From: CAILZL01 sp049840395
Lineage (GTDB): Bacteria > Pseudomonadota > Gammaproteobacteria > Steroidobacterales > Steroidobacteraceae
Direction of reading: 5' to 3'
NCBI GenBank assembly: GCA_049840395.1
Contig: JASGLD010000005.1
Span: 248,001 to 312,000, forward strand
Length of the DNA stretch: 64,000 nt
Part shown: positions 49,181-60,269 of the stretch, one piece after another
Layout of the letters: each line of letters opens with the position of its first letter
How positions within the stretch are numbered: the stretch's first letter is position 1
Translations under genes and position numbers: made by a program
Notes under the pieces: generated by a model
The model's database searches: none
Told to the model about the DNA's origin: nothing
What the model saw: the letters and a program-made list of their open reading frames with translations, nothing else

Positions 49181-49572
49181 GTCGTAAACAGTCCGAGTCG
49201 ATACTGCCTTGTCCGTGCGGCTCGGCACTTGCGTATCCACAGTGTTGTGGCCGCTGGCATGCAGGTGAAGTGGCGCACACCGCAGAAGCCTTGATGCGTT
49301 CGCGTTACAGTGCTTTCGTATTACTCAACGAAGCCTATCTGCTGGCCACCTGGCATCGTAGTACGCGGCCCAAGGCCGTGACATTCGAGGCCGGCTTGAA
49401 GTGGCTGGGATTGAAGGTGGTAGCGCATCAAGCCGATGGCGATACGGCCACAGTTGAATTCATTGCGCGCTATCGTGTGGGTGGTACTTCCGCGACGCGA
49501 CTGCATGAGCGCAGCAATTTCGTGCGTGAACAAGCGACTTGGTTTTACGTGGATGAAATACAGCCGGATTGA
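49177..49572 (+). CDS. YchJ family protein (SEC-C motif)
   Basis: 131 residues, GTG start 49177 overlapping the previous stop (GTGA). The SEC-C zinc motif CPCGSALAYPQCCGRWH (12-28) precedes an NTF2-like YchJ body ALMRSRYSAFVLLNEAYLLA and ends FVREQATWFYVDE. Metal-binding is expected; function in the cell is not known. Translationally coupled to the MocA-like gene. Confidence 0.9.
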   Translation: MSRKQSESILPCPCGSALAYPQCCGRWHAGEVAHTAEALMRSRYSAFVLLNEAYLLATWHRSTRPKAVTFEAGLKWLGLKVVAHQADGDTATVEFIARYRVGGTSATRLHERSNFVREQATWFYVDEIQPD

Positions 49573-49647
49573 TGGACCAATGCTGTGGTTCAGTTAAGCG
49601 ATTCAGCGTGTGAAATAGATGTGTCAATTAAACGGGGTGGAGTGGCT

Positions 49648-49923
49648 ATGTGCAGAAACATCAAAACGCTGTTCAATTTTGAGCCGCCGGCTACCGAGGG
49701 GGAAATTCGCGATGCTTCGTTGCAGTTTGTACGCAAGCTCAGTGGCTTTACCATTCCTTCCAAGGTCAACGAAGCGGCGTTTGAACTTGCAGTGCGTGAA
49801 GTGGCGGCCACTGTAACGGCCTTGATTCAAACTCTGGTAACGAATGCCGAACCGCGCAATCGGGAAGTGGAAGCGGCGCGCGCCAAGGCCAGATCGGCGG
49901 CCAGGTTCGGCACAGCCGAATAA
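49648..49923 (+). CDS. DUF2277 protein
   Basis: 91 residues starting MCRNIKTLFNFEPPATEGEI, the DUF2277 signature. LQFVRKLSGFTIPSKVNEAA and FELAVREVAATVTALI follow. Start ATG 49648 follows GGGGTGGAG; a longer upstream frame has no support. Function unknown. Confidence 0.9.
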   Translation: MCRNIKTLFNFEPPATEGEIRDASLQFVRKLSGFTIPSKVNEAAFELAVREVAATVTALIQTLVTNAEPRNREVEAARAKARSAARFGTAE

Positions 49924-49929
49924 GCGGCC

Positions 49930-50610
49930 TTATTGCCCGCTCGAAGTTCGTACGAAATCTTCCAGTCGACGTCCCGCCACATCTGCGAATTGGTCGTCGC
50001 AAATTTTCAGCTGCGTAATACGGTCCAATCTGAAGCTACGAAAGTCTTTGCGCAGCTCGCACCAGCCGCCCACAGTCCAACGCATGCCCCAATAGAAAAT
50101 GCCCAGCGCGTGAATGCGACGTTGTGAAGGTTTGCCTGCCACATCTTCGTATAGCAATTCGGTGATGCGGCGTTCGTTGATGGCCATACGCAATTTATCC
50201 ATATGTTCGCTAGTGTGCGGCTCGATGATGAAGCGCGGCGCATGAATCGGGTTGGCATCCAATGTCCGACGTTTGTCTGCCGGCAGCACCGCGCTGATTT
50301 TTGCCAGTGCCGAACGTGCGCCGGAAGCCAGGCTGGTGCTGCCCCAGGCTTCAATCAGCCGCGCGCCTGCAACCAAAGCATCGATTTCATTGTGCGTGAA
50401 CATGATGGGTGGCAATTCGAAATGTGGCGACATGCGATAACCCACGCCGGCTTCGCCATCGATGGGCACGCCCGAAGCCAGCAGGTCAGCGATGTCGCGA
50501 TAAATAGTTCGTTCGGAAACCTCCAGCCATTCCGATAGTTGTGCAGCCGTGGTTAGCCGCCGGCCACGCAGGTAGTGCACGATTTCAAACAAGCGATCAG
50601 CACGACGCAT
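49930..50610 (-). CDS. YafY-type transcriptional regulator (HTH-WYL)
   Basis: 226 residues. The N-terminal HTH is RLFEIVHYLRGRRLTTAAQL, SEWLEVSERTIYRDIADLLA, and the C-terminal WYL domain has GKPSQRRIHALGIFYWGMRW with TVGGWCELRKDFRSFRLDR. WYL domains sense nucleotides or ligands in regulators of stress and defence. The likely target is the VOC protein gene at 50750, upstream on the same strand, though the 139 bases between do not show a shared promoter. Start ATG 50610. Confidence 0.92.
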   Translation of the reverse strand: MRRADRLFEIVHYLRGRRLTTAAQLSEWLEVSERTIYRDIADLLASGVPIDGEAGVGYRMSPHFELPPIMFTHNEIDALVAGARLIEAWGSTSLASGARSALAKISAVLPADKRRTLDANPIHAPRFIIEPHTSEHMDKLRMAINERRITELLYEDVAGKPSQRRIHALGIFYWGMRWTVGGWCELRKDFRSFRLDRITQLKICDDQFADVAGRRLEDFVRTSSGQ

Positions 50611-50749
50611 GAAGCTTCAACCGGTGAGTAATTGATGGCAGTGAGATTATTGCCTCTTCTTATTTTCTCTAGAGAGGATAAAAAGAGGCTGTTGCATCTT
50701 AAGAGAAATTACTTTTGTTCGCGTAACGTCTCCATTGCTGGTGCTGCGA

Positions 50750-51121
50750 TCAGTTGTGGGCGTGCAGCCCGACACGATTACCTTCGGTATCGAGGATGTG
50801 GGCATAACAACCCATATCACCCGGCAGCTGCGTTTTGCCGGTCAGTACTCGTCCGCCTGCTGATTCAATGCGATCCAAGGTACGGTCCATGCCCTGAGTA
50901 ATGTTCAAGTAAATCACCACGCCATTGTCGCTGGGTAGGTAGCGCTGGCCATGAATCAGGCAGCCGCCCACGCCCGGCGGTTGATAGGCAAACACCGCCA
51001 GTTCATTGCCGGCTATCTGCTCGAAGCGCAGCGTCTGACCCAGTACGGTGGAATAAAAGCCGCTGGCGCGGCGCATGTCGGTGACGGGGATTTCAAACCA
51101 GTTGATGATGTTGTTCTGCAT
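50750..51121 (-). CDS. VOC-family (glyoxalase/bleomycin-resistance-like) protein
   Basis: 123 residues, single vicinal-oxygen-chelate domain. INWFEIPVTDMRRASGFYST, GVVIYLNITQGMDRTLDRIE and GCYAHILDTEGNRVGLHAHN contain the usual beta-alpha-beta-beta-beta pattern with metal-ligand-type Glu/His. Substrate unknown. It precedes the WYL regulator at 49930 on the same strand. Confidence 0.9.
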   Translation of the reverse strand: MQNNIINWFEIPVTDMRRASGFYSTVLGQTLRFEQIAGNELAVFAYQPPGVGGCLIHGQRYLPSDNGVVIYLNITQGMDRTLDRIESAGGRVLTGKTQLPGDMGCYAHILDTEGNRVGLHAHN

Positions 51122-51159
51122 GATCGCTCCTTGTTGTAGGTGCGAGCATCATGCGGACT

Positions 51160-51187
51160 GCCTCCTGACAGCGTTCTGTCAGGAGGC
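51160..51187. other. 12-bp stem-loop between lon and the VOC gene
   Basis: A perfect 12-bp stem (51160-51171 with 51176-51187; loop CGTT), 38 bases upstream of the VOC gene start. Could be an operator or a second transcription barrier after lon. Confidence 0.55.
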
Positions 51188-51208
51188 TTGCCGGGCTTTT
51201 CTTGAAGC

Positions 51209-51233
51209 AAAGGGCGAGCTGGATCTCTCGCCC
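51209..51233 (-). terminator. Rho-independent terminator of lon
   Basis: GGGCGAG and CTCGCCC (51227-51233 with 51212-51218) pair on the minus strand, followed there by TTTGCTT, 9 bases after the lon stop codon. Confidence 0.7.
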
Positions 51234-51241
51234 GGAGTGGA

Positions 51242-53614
<2,373 letters not shown>

Positions 53615-53622
53615 GGTGTCTC

Positions 53623-54015
53623 TCAATCGTGTTTGATCAAGTGCAGGCTCAAACAGCCGTTGCGAAAAAACTTCTCCTTCAGTTCATAAGTTCCCGCTGG
53701 CAGCTGCACCCGTCGTGCAAAGCGACCGTAAGGTATTTCCAATCTATGTATAGCCGCGTTACTGAGTTTCAAGTCACGCGGCCGGACGGCTTCGATCAAC
53801 AGCCCGTCGTTGTCGAGTTGCACCGATACGTGCTCGGATGCAACGCCGGGAAGGGCAATGCTGAGATGCAAGTGTGAGCCGCTTTGAATCAGATCAATGG
53901 GGGGTTCCCATGCGGTTGCATTACCCGGATTGAAAAACTGCTGTCGCAGTCGCTCTGCCTGCGAAATCTGTTCGCAAGCCTGCATCCACATCCACGCTTG
54001 GCGTTGGCGCGTCAT
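53623..54015 (-). CDS. Small heat-shock protein (Hsp20/alpha-crystallin)
   Basis: 130 residues from ATG 54015 (an adjacent GTG at 54018 is possible). The alpha-crystallin domain is PPIDLIQSGSHLHLSIALPG, VSVQLDNDGLLIEAVRPRD, IHRLEIPYGRFARRVQLP and ends LKEKFFRNGCLSLHL. The C-terminal IXI-type motif is reduced. Small heat-shock proteins hold unfolded proteins without ATP. No ribosome-binding site precedes the start; the sigma-32-like promoter at 54023-54050 would place the transcript start near the start codon. Upstream of lon, 8 bases apart. Confidence 0.88.
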   Translation of the reverse strand: MTRQRQAWMWMQACEQISQAERLRQQFFNPGNATAWEPPIDLIQSGSHLHLSIALPGVASEHVSVQLDNDGLLIEAVRPRDLKLSNAAIHRLEIPYGRFARRVQLPAGTYELKEKFFRNGCLSLHLIKHD

Positions 54016-54022
54016 CACTACT

Positions 54023-54050
54023 TAATTGGGTCGCCTTTGCGGGTTTCAAG
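54023..54050 (-). promoter_or_regulatory. Sigma-32-type heat-shock promoter for hsp20-lon
   Basis: On the minus strand CTTGAA (-35, 54050-54045) is followed by a 14-base spacer and CCCAATTA (-10, 54030-54023), close to the CTTGAA-N14-CCCCATNT consensus. The expected start of transcription is near 54016. Confidence 0.8.
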
Positions 54051-54068
54051 CCGGCTATACTTTTGCGC

Positions 54069-54686
54069 ATGAGCACAATTAAAAAAACAGACCCTGCCAA
54101 GCAAGTATTCGACGCCGGCTACTATCGCCGCTTCTATCTGCGTGCCGCCACGCGCGCCATGAGTCAGCCGGAAACCGCGCGACGTGCTGCCGTGGTAGGC
54201 AGCATCGTGGCGCAATTGGAATTGCCGGTGAAACGTATTCTGGATATGGGGTGCGGTCTGGGGTGGTTCAAGCAGCCATTATTGAAGGTATTTCCCAAGG
54301 CCAGCTACACCGGTGTCGAATACAGCGAATATCTGTGTCGCGAACAGGGTTGGCAGCAGGGTTCGGTGGTTGACTACCAGGGCCGTGGCCAGTTCGACCT
54401 GATTGTCTGCTGCGATGTGCTGCAGTATCTGGATGACAAATCTGCCATCAAGGCCATCACTAATCTGGCTCGGCTATGTCGGGGTGCCTTGTACCTGCAT
54501 GTGCCCACGCAGCATGATTGGCAGACTTTGATGGACCCCAGCGGTACCGATGACAAAGTGCATGTGCGCCCAGGCAGTTGGTATCAGCAGCAGCTGCGTA
54601 AGCATTTTCAGCACATTGGCAATGGCGTGCTGATCAAGCACGATATTGAAGTGCAGCAGTGGGAGTTGCAGGCGGTTTGGCGTTGA
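54069..54686 (+). CDS. SAM-dependent methyltransferase
   Basis: 205 residues. The SAM motif RILDMGCGLGWFKQPLL, then DLIVCCDVLQYLDDKSAIKA, fits class I methyltransferases (UbiE/COQ5-like). Substrate unknown. Start ATG 54069; the putative -10 TATACT (54056-54061) would make the message nearly leaderless. It is divergent from hsp20 and its promoter overlaps the heat-shock -35 area. Confidence 0.85.
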   Translation: MSTIKKTDPAKQVFDAGYYRRFYLRAATRAMSQPETARRAAVVGSIVAQLELPVKRILDMGCGLGWFKQPLLKVFPKASYTGVEYSEYLCREQGWQQGSVVDYQGRGQFDLIVCCDVLQYLDDKSAIKAITNLARLCRGALYLHVPTQHDWQTLMDPSGTDDKVHVRPGSWYQQQLRKHFQHIGNGVLIKHDIEVQQWELQAVWR

Positions 54687-54737
54687 TTAGCGTATAACTA
54701 GCCCGAAAATCGAAAACGGATTTAAGAGGAATGGAAA

Positions 54738-55009
54738 ATGATTAGGAAGTGATTCTCTATTGGTTTTTCGCGTTTGCATGCAGTGGTTGCGTGTCGACCA
54801 GCGGGCGGGTGCAAGAGGTTGCAGCTGCCGATCTAAAATGCGTGGCGAGTGATGTCACAGTGGAATTCGAAGCGCGGCCACAGGTTGGCACGACCCGCTA
54901 CCTTGCAGAAGGCTGCAATAAACAACGCACTTACATCTGCCAGAAAAAAGTTTATTTCTACGGGTTACCTTTAGGGAATGCGACATGCAAACGTGAGCGC
55001 GACGGCTGA
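54738..55009 (+). pseudogene. Small lipoprotein gene, apparent 1-base frameshift
   Basis: ATG 54738 has a well-placed AAGAGGA, but its frame stops after four codons (MIRK). One frame over, GTG 54749 opens ILYWFFAFACSGCVSTSG, a lipoprotein signal peptide with lipobox ACSGC, followed by a mature Cys-containing sequence ending KKVYFYGLPLGNATCKRERD. Adding one base between AAG and GTG joins them to MIRKVILYWFFAFACSGC. GTG 54749 alone has no usable ribosome-binding site. Family unknown. Converges on the Cys-rich gene at 55050. Confidence 0.65.
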
Positions 55010-55049
55010 CGGCGGTCACGGGCTCAGTTCAGCAGCTTTATTAAGGGCG

Positions 55050-55724
55050 CTACAGGCCGCCTACATCTGCAGGCACAAGATAGCCATCAATCGCAAATAT
55101 CCGCGGACAGGAAGATTTTGGGCACCAATACGACAGCCTGAAAACGCGACCCTCGCAATTCACATCCAATGAATCCTTATCAGGTCCCTTGATCAACGCA
55201 CATTGAGTGGTCTCGGGTTTAAGTACCGGATCACCTTTTTGCGTGCGGTAGGCGGCGAGTCGGTTTACCAGAGATACGGCGATTTCGGCTTGGTAGCCGT
55301 TGGTATTGATGGTCAGCGGCTTTTGCTCAAGTGTCGTGCGAATCAGGGTGGCGCGCCTACCGCATTGCCAATCAGCAGCACGTACACAATGGGCGGTGTG
55401 ATAAACCGCAAACTTATCGTTCGCCTGATGTGGTTTACATTCAATATCGGCCTGCAGCTCAGGTGAATTAGCCGGTGGTTTGTTGGGACCGCCGGGACCC
55501 ATAGGTGGCCTGCCGGCCCGACCGCCGCGTTCCATCCAGGCCATGATTTTATTTTCTGGGGCGTTCAGTTCCGTGCCGCAAACAATCCGCGATAGCTGCG
55601 CCGAGTCGCTGGGCGGTAAACGCACAGGGCGTGGTTTTTCCTGGGCAGCCATGCCCGTGGTCGCTGTGGCTAGAAGTCCCAGCATAGCGAACCATAGGGC
55701 AGGGTTGTGGGCGAAGATGCGCAT
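55050..55724 (-). CDS. Secreted Cys-containing protein, unknown function
   Basis: 224 residues with a signal peptide ending near GMA|AQE. It contains six or so Cys (IVCGTELN, ADIECKPHQ, TAHCVRAADWQCGRRA, TQCALIKG, VNCEGRVF, WCPKSSCPR), which suggests disulfides, and a Gly/Pro-rich segment (RAGRPPMGPGGPNKPP). I do not recognise the family. The gene converges on the small lipoprotein gene, with which it shares a YLVPAD/CPK-type Cys pattern only weakly. Confidence 0.7.
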   Translation of the reverse strand: MRIFAHNPALWFAMLGLLATATTGMAAQEKPRPVRLPPSDSAQLSRIVCGTELNAPENKIMAWMERGGRAGRPPMGPGGPNKPPANSPELQADIECKPHQANDKFAVYHTAHCVRAADWQCGRRATLIRTTLEQKPLTINTNGYQAEIAVSLVNRLAAYRTQKGDPVLKPETTQCALIKGPDKDSLDVNCEGRVFRLSYWCPKSSCPRIFAIDGYLVPADVGGL

Positions 55725-55851
55725 CTGCTGGATATCCTATCAAACAAATGTTGGTGTAGTCCCCGACCTATAGGGACTCGCGCTGTAAGGCTCTTCTCTG
55801 CCTTAAGTTCAGAGTTCTAGGCTGCCTGTAATTAAAACGAGGGTGAGCTTC

Positions 55852-56454
55852 ATGGCGAAGATATTGGTGCTGTACTACTCCAGTTATGGGCACATCGAAC
55901 AAATGGCGCAGGCCATCGCTCGCGGTGCTTCATCAGTCAGCGGCACCAAGGTGGATATCAAGCGTGTGCCGGAGTTGATGCCGGAAGAGGTGGCCAAGAA
56001 AGCCGGTGTGAAGCTACATCAAGCTGCGCCGATTGCTACAGTAGATGAATTGCCCAACTACGATGCCATCATCTTCGGTACGCCTACTCGCTACGGCAAC
56101 ATGGCGGCGCAAATGCGCAACTTTCTCGATCAAACCGGCGGGCTGTGGTCTAAAGGGGCGTTGAATGGCAAGGTAGGTAGCGTGTTTGCCAGCACCGCTA
56201 CTCAACATGGTGGTCAGGAAAGCACCATTCTTTCCTTCCATACCACGCTGCTGCATCTGGGTTTCATCATCGTCGGCCTGCCGTACTCGGCCAAGGGCCA
56301 GATGCGTGTCGATGAAATCACCGGTGGTTCGCCTTACGGCGCCACCACCATTGCCGGTGGCGATGGCAAGAGGCAGCCCAGCGAGAATGAGATAGAGCTG
56401 GCGGAGTTTCAGGGCAAGCACGTGGCTGAGATCACGACGAAACTCGCCAAATAG
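55852..56454 (+). CDS. wrbA: NAD(P)H:quinone oxidoreductase, WrbA type
   Basis: 200 residues. The flavodoxin-like FMN motif ILVLYYSSYGHIEQMAQAIA, then IIFGTPTRYGNMAAQMRNFLDQT and STATQHGGQESTILSFHTTL, with PYGATTIAGGDG at the end, match WrbA, a quinone reductase protecting against redox cycling. ATG 55852 follows GAGGG; the GTG three codons upstream is possible. Confidence 0.95.
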   Translation: MAKILVLYYSSYGHIEQMAQAIARGASSVSGTKVDIKRVPELMPEEVAKKAGVKLHQAAPIATVDELPNYDAIIFGTPTRYGNMAAQMRNFLDQTGGLWSKGALNGKVGSVFASTATQHGGQESTILSFHTTLLHLGFIIVGLPYSAKGQMRVDEITGGSPYGATTIAGGDGKRQPSENEIELAEFQGKHVAEITTKLAK

Positions 56455-56557
56455 GACTGCTGAGTTATCTAGGTTGATGCGCCGATAACTCACCTGGTCA
56501 TGAAAGAAGGATGACTGCTATGCTGATCTGCATAGCAATGGATTATCAGGAATCCTC

Positions 56558-57154
56558 ATGTCGCGCTGGATATCTGCGGTTCAACTACAGGGTAATGCTG
56601 TTGCATTAGAACCTTTGAGCTTGGAGCATCGGGAAGGACTTCTGGCAGCGATAAACGATGGTGAACTGTGGCGACTTTGGTTCACGTCAGTGCCGGACGC
56701 GACTCATCTGGATGCCTATATAGAAACTGCGCTGGATATGCGCGAGCGCCTGAGCGCCATGCCGTTCGTCGTGCGTGAAAAAGCCACCGGCGAGATTCTG
56801 GGTACAACGCGCTATTGCAATGTTGATGAAAAGAATCAGCGTTTAGAAATCGGTTATACGTTTTACGCGCAGCGTGTACAGCGCACCAGCGTTAACACTG
56901 AATGCAAATTGCTATTGCTGACGCATGCCTTCGAGCAGCTGCGTAGCATCGCAGTGGAGTTCCGCACGCATTGGATGAATCATCGCTCACGCAGAGCCAT
57001 TGAGCGGCTTGGCGCCAAACAGGACGGCATATTGCGTAATCATCAACGCATGCCGGATGGCAGTTATCGCGATACGGTGGTCTATTCCATCATCGAATCG
57101 GAATGGCCTGCCGTTAAACGACATTTAACTCACAAGCTTGCGGGTGGCAGGTGA
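56558..57154 (+). CDS. RimJ/RimL-type GNAT acetyltransferase
   Basis: 198 residues, matching the GNAT_RimJ/L-type: LEPLSLEHREGLLAAINDGE, LGTTRYCNVDEKNQRLEIGY, YAQRVQRTSVNTECKLLLLT and SIAVEFRTHWMNHRSRRAIE. The acceptor is unknown. ATG 56558 follows CAGGAA with a further ATG in the leader. A hairpin (56461-56469 with 56484-56492) separates it from wrbA. Confidence 0.9.
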   Translation: MSRWISAVQLQGNAVALEPLSLEHREGLLAAINDGELWRLWFTSVPDATHLDAYIETALDMRERLSAMPFVVREKATGEILGTTRYCNVDEKNQRLEIGYTFYAQRVQRTSVNTECKLLLLTHAFEQLRSIAVEFRTHWMNHRSRRAIERLGAKQDGILRNHQRMPDGSYRDTVVYSIIESEWPAVKRHLTHKLAGGR

Positions 57155-57234
57155 GGTGGGTTGAGCTGAGTCTTCGAAGCCCAACATTCTTGATGTTTGA
57201 TGTTGGGCTTCGCTGCGCTTAGCCCAACCTGCGA
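57155..57234. repeat. GTAGGTTGGGC-type element, copy
   Basis: GTGGGTTGAGCTGAGTCTTC opens the element; TTGGGCTTCGCTGCGCTTAG, then CCCAACCTGCG closes it. Member of the family at 37371 and 37771. Confidence 0.7.
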
Positions 57235-57239
57235 GAGTT

Positions 57240-59564
57240 CTATCTCTTTCCCGGCTTCTGACCGCGATGGCTCTTCGGCAAAGCACGTGGAATGCTCACA
57301 CCCTTCAATCCCGTATGCTGAGTGCGCATCGGCGTGGTGAATTCCTTACTCGGTGCGGTCTTCTGTCCGGCCGTCTGACCATTACGCAATTTATGTGGGC
57401 GGCGTGCGCCTTCCGCGAGATTGCCGGTGCCCTGCGGCTGCCAGGCAGGAATCAAATGCTGCTTGCCAGGGCCGATCAAATCGGCGCGACCCATGCGTTT
57501 CAAGGCTTCGCGCAGAATCGGCCAGTTGTTGGCATCGTGCCAACGCAGGAAAGCCTTGTGCAAGCGACGCACCTTGATGCCCTTCGGAATCACTACTTCT
57601 TCGCTGTTACGTGAAACCTTGTGCAGAGGGTTCTTGCCCGAGTGATACATGGCCGTTGCCGTCGCCATGGGCGAAGGCAGGAAGGCTTGCACTTGATCAG
57701 CGCGAAAACCGTTTTTCTTCAACCACAGTGCCAGATCCAGCATGTCCTGATCGGTGGTGCCTGGATGTGCGGCGATGAAGTAGGGAATCAGATACTGTTC
57801 CTTGCCGGCTTCCTTCGAATACTTATCGAACAGTTCTTTGAACTTGTAGTACGCGCCCACGCCGGGCTTCATCATCTTCGACAGCGGACCTTCAGCAAGT
57901 GCTTCGGGTGCGATCTTCAAATAACCGCCGACGTGGTGTTGCACCAGCTCTTTCACATATGCGGGTGATTCGACTGCGAGGTCGTAACGCACGCCGGAGC
58001 CGATCAGAATCTTCTTGATGCCGGGCAGCGCGCGTGCGCGCTGATACAACTTGATCAGCGGCGAATGATCGGTGTTGAGATTGGGGCAGATGCCCGGATA
58101 AACACAGGAAGGCTTGCGACAGGCCGATTCGATTTCCTTCGACTTACAGGCCAGGCGATACATGTTGGCGGTGGGGCCGCCAAGGTCCGATACGACGCCG
58201 GTGAAGCCCGGTGTCGTATCGCGGATCTGTTCGATCTCGCGAATGATGGAATCTTCCGAACGATTCTGGATGATGCGACCTTCATGTTCGGTGATCGAAC
58301 AGAAGGTGCAACCGCCGAAGCAACCGCGTTGAATGGCGATGGAGAACCGAATCATCTCGTAGGCAGGAATCTTCTGCGTGCCATAGGTCGGATGCGGCAC
58401 ACGTTGAAACGGCAACTCGTACAGCGCATCCATTTCCTTCATCTGCAGCGGAATGGGCGGCGGATTGATCCACAGTTCCTGTGTGCCATGACGTTGCACC
58501 AAGGCGCGTGCATTACCTGGGTTCGCTTCCAGATGCAGAATGCGCGAGGCGTGCGCGTACAGAATGGCGTCATCGCGTACCTGCTCAAAGGCCGGCATGC
58601 GAATGTACGACTCATCGCGTCGCTTGCTGGGTACATCGCGATAGAACTTGACGACATGGGTTACCGGCTTTTGCGCCACAGCTCCGGTCGCGGAGCTTGT
58701 CGCAACGTTCGGTGCAGAAACGCTGCGCTCTTCGGCAGGCTCAGGACGAACGGATTTAGCAGAGTCGTTGCTCGAACACGCCGCATCGTTGTCTGTTGCC
58801 TTGGCTGGCTCCATCGCATAAGGATCAATCGGTGGATTCAACTTGCCCGGCATATCAATGCTGGTCGAATCGATTTCGATCCAATCAGCTGGCAACTCCT
58901 TTCGCAGGAAGGCAGTGCCGCGTAAGTCGGTGATGTTCGCAATCGCTTCGCCCTTGGCGAGACGGTGCGCCAGCTCGATGATCTGTCTTTCGGCATTGCC
59001 ATACACCAGCAGATCGGCGGCTGCATCGAGCAACACCGAGCGACGCACTTGTTCCGACCAGTAGTCGTAGTGCGCGATGCGACGCAGGCTGGCTTCGATA
59101 CCACCGATGATGATGGGCGTGTCCTTGTAGGCTTCACGGGCACGTTGCGAATACACGATCACGCAACGATCGGGACGCTGGCCACCTTCGCCGCCCGGTG
59201 TATAGGCATCGTCACTGCGGATGCGGCGATCCGAGGTATAGCGATTCACCATCGAATCCATGTTGCCGCCGGTTACGCCGAAGAACAGATTGGGCTTGCC
59301 CAATTCCTTGAAAGCTTCGGCAGAACGCCAGTCCGGTTGCGCGAGGATGCCGACCCGGAAACCCTGCGCCTCCAGCACGCGGCCGATAATGGCCATGCCG
59401 AAGCTGGGGTGATCGACGTAAGCATCGCCGGTAACCAAGATGATGTCGCAGCTATCCCAGCCCAGCTCATTCATTTCCGCACGGGACATGGGCAGGAATG
59501 GCGCCGTCCCGAAACGGGAGGCCCAGTACTTGCGGTAGGAGAAGAGTTCGCGCGCGGCTTGCAT
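57240..59564 (-). CDS. ygiQ: YgiQ family radical SAM protein
   Basis: 774 residues, slightly longer than the usual length. The radical SAM motif is CFGGCTFCSITEHEGR (CX3CX2C), with the N-terminal ILVTGDAYVDHPSFG region and C-terminal TTDQDMLDLALWLKKNGF. YgiQ proteins of unknown reaction are widely conserved. An in-frame stretch around residues 265-310 reads SAKSVRPEPAEERSVSAP and is encoded by a repeat-like DNA segment (about 58680-58755), absent from typical members. Start ATG 59564. Confidence 0.94.
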   Translation of the reverse strand: MQAARELFSYRKYWASRFGTAPFLPMSRAEMNELGWDSCDIILVTGDAYVDHPSFGMAIIGRVLEAQGFRVGILAQPDWRSAEAFKELGKPNLFFGVTGGNMDSMVNRYTSDRRIRSDDAYTPGGEGGQRPDRCVIVYSQRAREAYKDTPIIIGGIEASLRRIAHYDYWSEQVRRSVLLDAAADLLVYGNAERQIIELAHRLAKGEAIANITDLRGTAFLRKELPADWIEIDSTSIDMPGKLNPPIDPYAMEPAKATDNDAACSSNDSAKSVRPEPAEERSVSAPNVATSSATGAVAQKPVTHVVKFYRDVPSKRRDESYIRMPAFEQVRDDAILYAHASRILHLEANPGNARALVQRHGTQELWINPPPIPLQMKEMDALYELPFQRVPHPTYGTQKIPAYEMIRFSIAIQRGCFGGCTFCSITEHEGRIIQNRSEDSIIREIEQIRDTTPGFTGVVSDLGGPTANMYRLACKSKEIESACRKPSCVYPGICPNLNTDHSPLIKLYQRARALPGIKKILIGSGVRYDLAVESPAYVKELVQHHVGGYLKIAPEALAEGPLSKMMKPGVGAYYKFKELFDKYSKEAGKEQYLIPYFIAAHPGTTDQDMLDLALWLKKNGFRADQVQAFLPSPMATATAMYHSGKNPLHKVSRNSEEVVIPKGIKVRRLHKAFLRWHDANNWPILREALKRMGRADLIGPGKQHLIPAWQPQGTGNLAEGARRPHKLRNGQTAGQKTAPSKEFTTPMRTQHTGLKGVSIPRALPKSHRGQKPGKR
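58680..58755. repeat. Repeat-like insert inside ygiQ
   Basis: The segment contains TTCGGCAGGCTCAGGACGAA (58731-58750), a sequence I know as a common intergenic repeat core (CGTTCGTCCTGAGCCTGCC). It adds a Ser/Ala/Pro-rich linker in frame. Confidence 0.7.
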
Positions 59565-59832
59565 AGGGCGCGGATTATGGGTGCGGAGAGGGGAATCTCC
59601 AAGGATTACAAGGCTGAATCGACGCGGATTTGGCTGGATTCAGGGTTTGCTGCGCACAAAATCAAGGTGTGCCCGGGAAATAGCAGATTAGGGTAACAGT
59701 TATGTCCAGATCGGCTGTGAGGTGAAAGTCAGTTGCAAGGCCGGCGTTGCAAGTCACAGGGATGCAGTCCTACAGCGCATCCCCCAAAAATCAGAGAAGC
59801 TGATTCTGACCTGCAACTGAAGTCTTACAGAC

Positions 59833-60261
59833 ATGCGACCACACTTCACCATGAGGCTATCTCTGCGGTTATGCCTGCCCACTTTCATGATGAGTGTCTT
59901 CCTAACTGGTTGTGGCCGGCAGGAAAATCAACCTGTGTCTACTCAACAAGGCGCTAGCGTTTCAAGCCAGGAGGAGACTGGCACAACCGCGCCACTTCAA
60001 TGGTTGGGTCAATGGAATGGACCGGAGGGCACGTACCTGCAAATCGCTATGGTGGATGGCAAGTACGTGGTCACTATTCGCAATCTTGATGGCGCACGAA
60101 GTTTTGCCGCGAACGCCGGTGTGGACGGCCTGCACTTTGAGCGAGATGGGGTCAATGAGACCATTGTTGCAACTGACGGCGCCACTACGGGTATGAAGTG
60201 GCTTGCCTCAAAGCCCAACTGCCTCACCATCAAATCGGGTGAAGGTTATTGCAGAGACTAG
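59833..60261 (+). CDS. Lipoprotein of unknown function
   Basis: 142 residues. A signal peptide leads to the lipobox LTGC (about residues 24-27). The mature part has a Ser/Thr/Gln-rich linker and then a small beta-rich domain PLQWLGQWNGPEGTYLQIAM, with GKYVVTIRNLDG and ending GEGYCRD. It resembles generic lipocalin-like lipoproteins. Start ATG 59833 or 59851 (Met7). Converges on gabD with 8 bases between. Confidence 0.75.
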   Translation: MRPHFTMRLSLRLCLPTFMMSVFLTGCGRQENQPVSTQQGASVSSQEETGTTAPLQWLGQWNGPEGTYLQIAMVDGKYVVTIRNLDGARSFAANAGVDGLHFERDGVNETIVATDGATTGMKWLASKPNCLTIKSGEGYCRD

Positions 60262-60269
60262 CGTTGATT

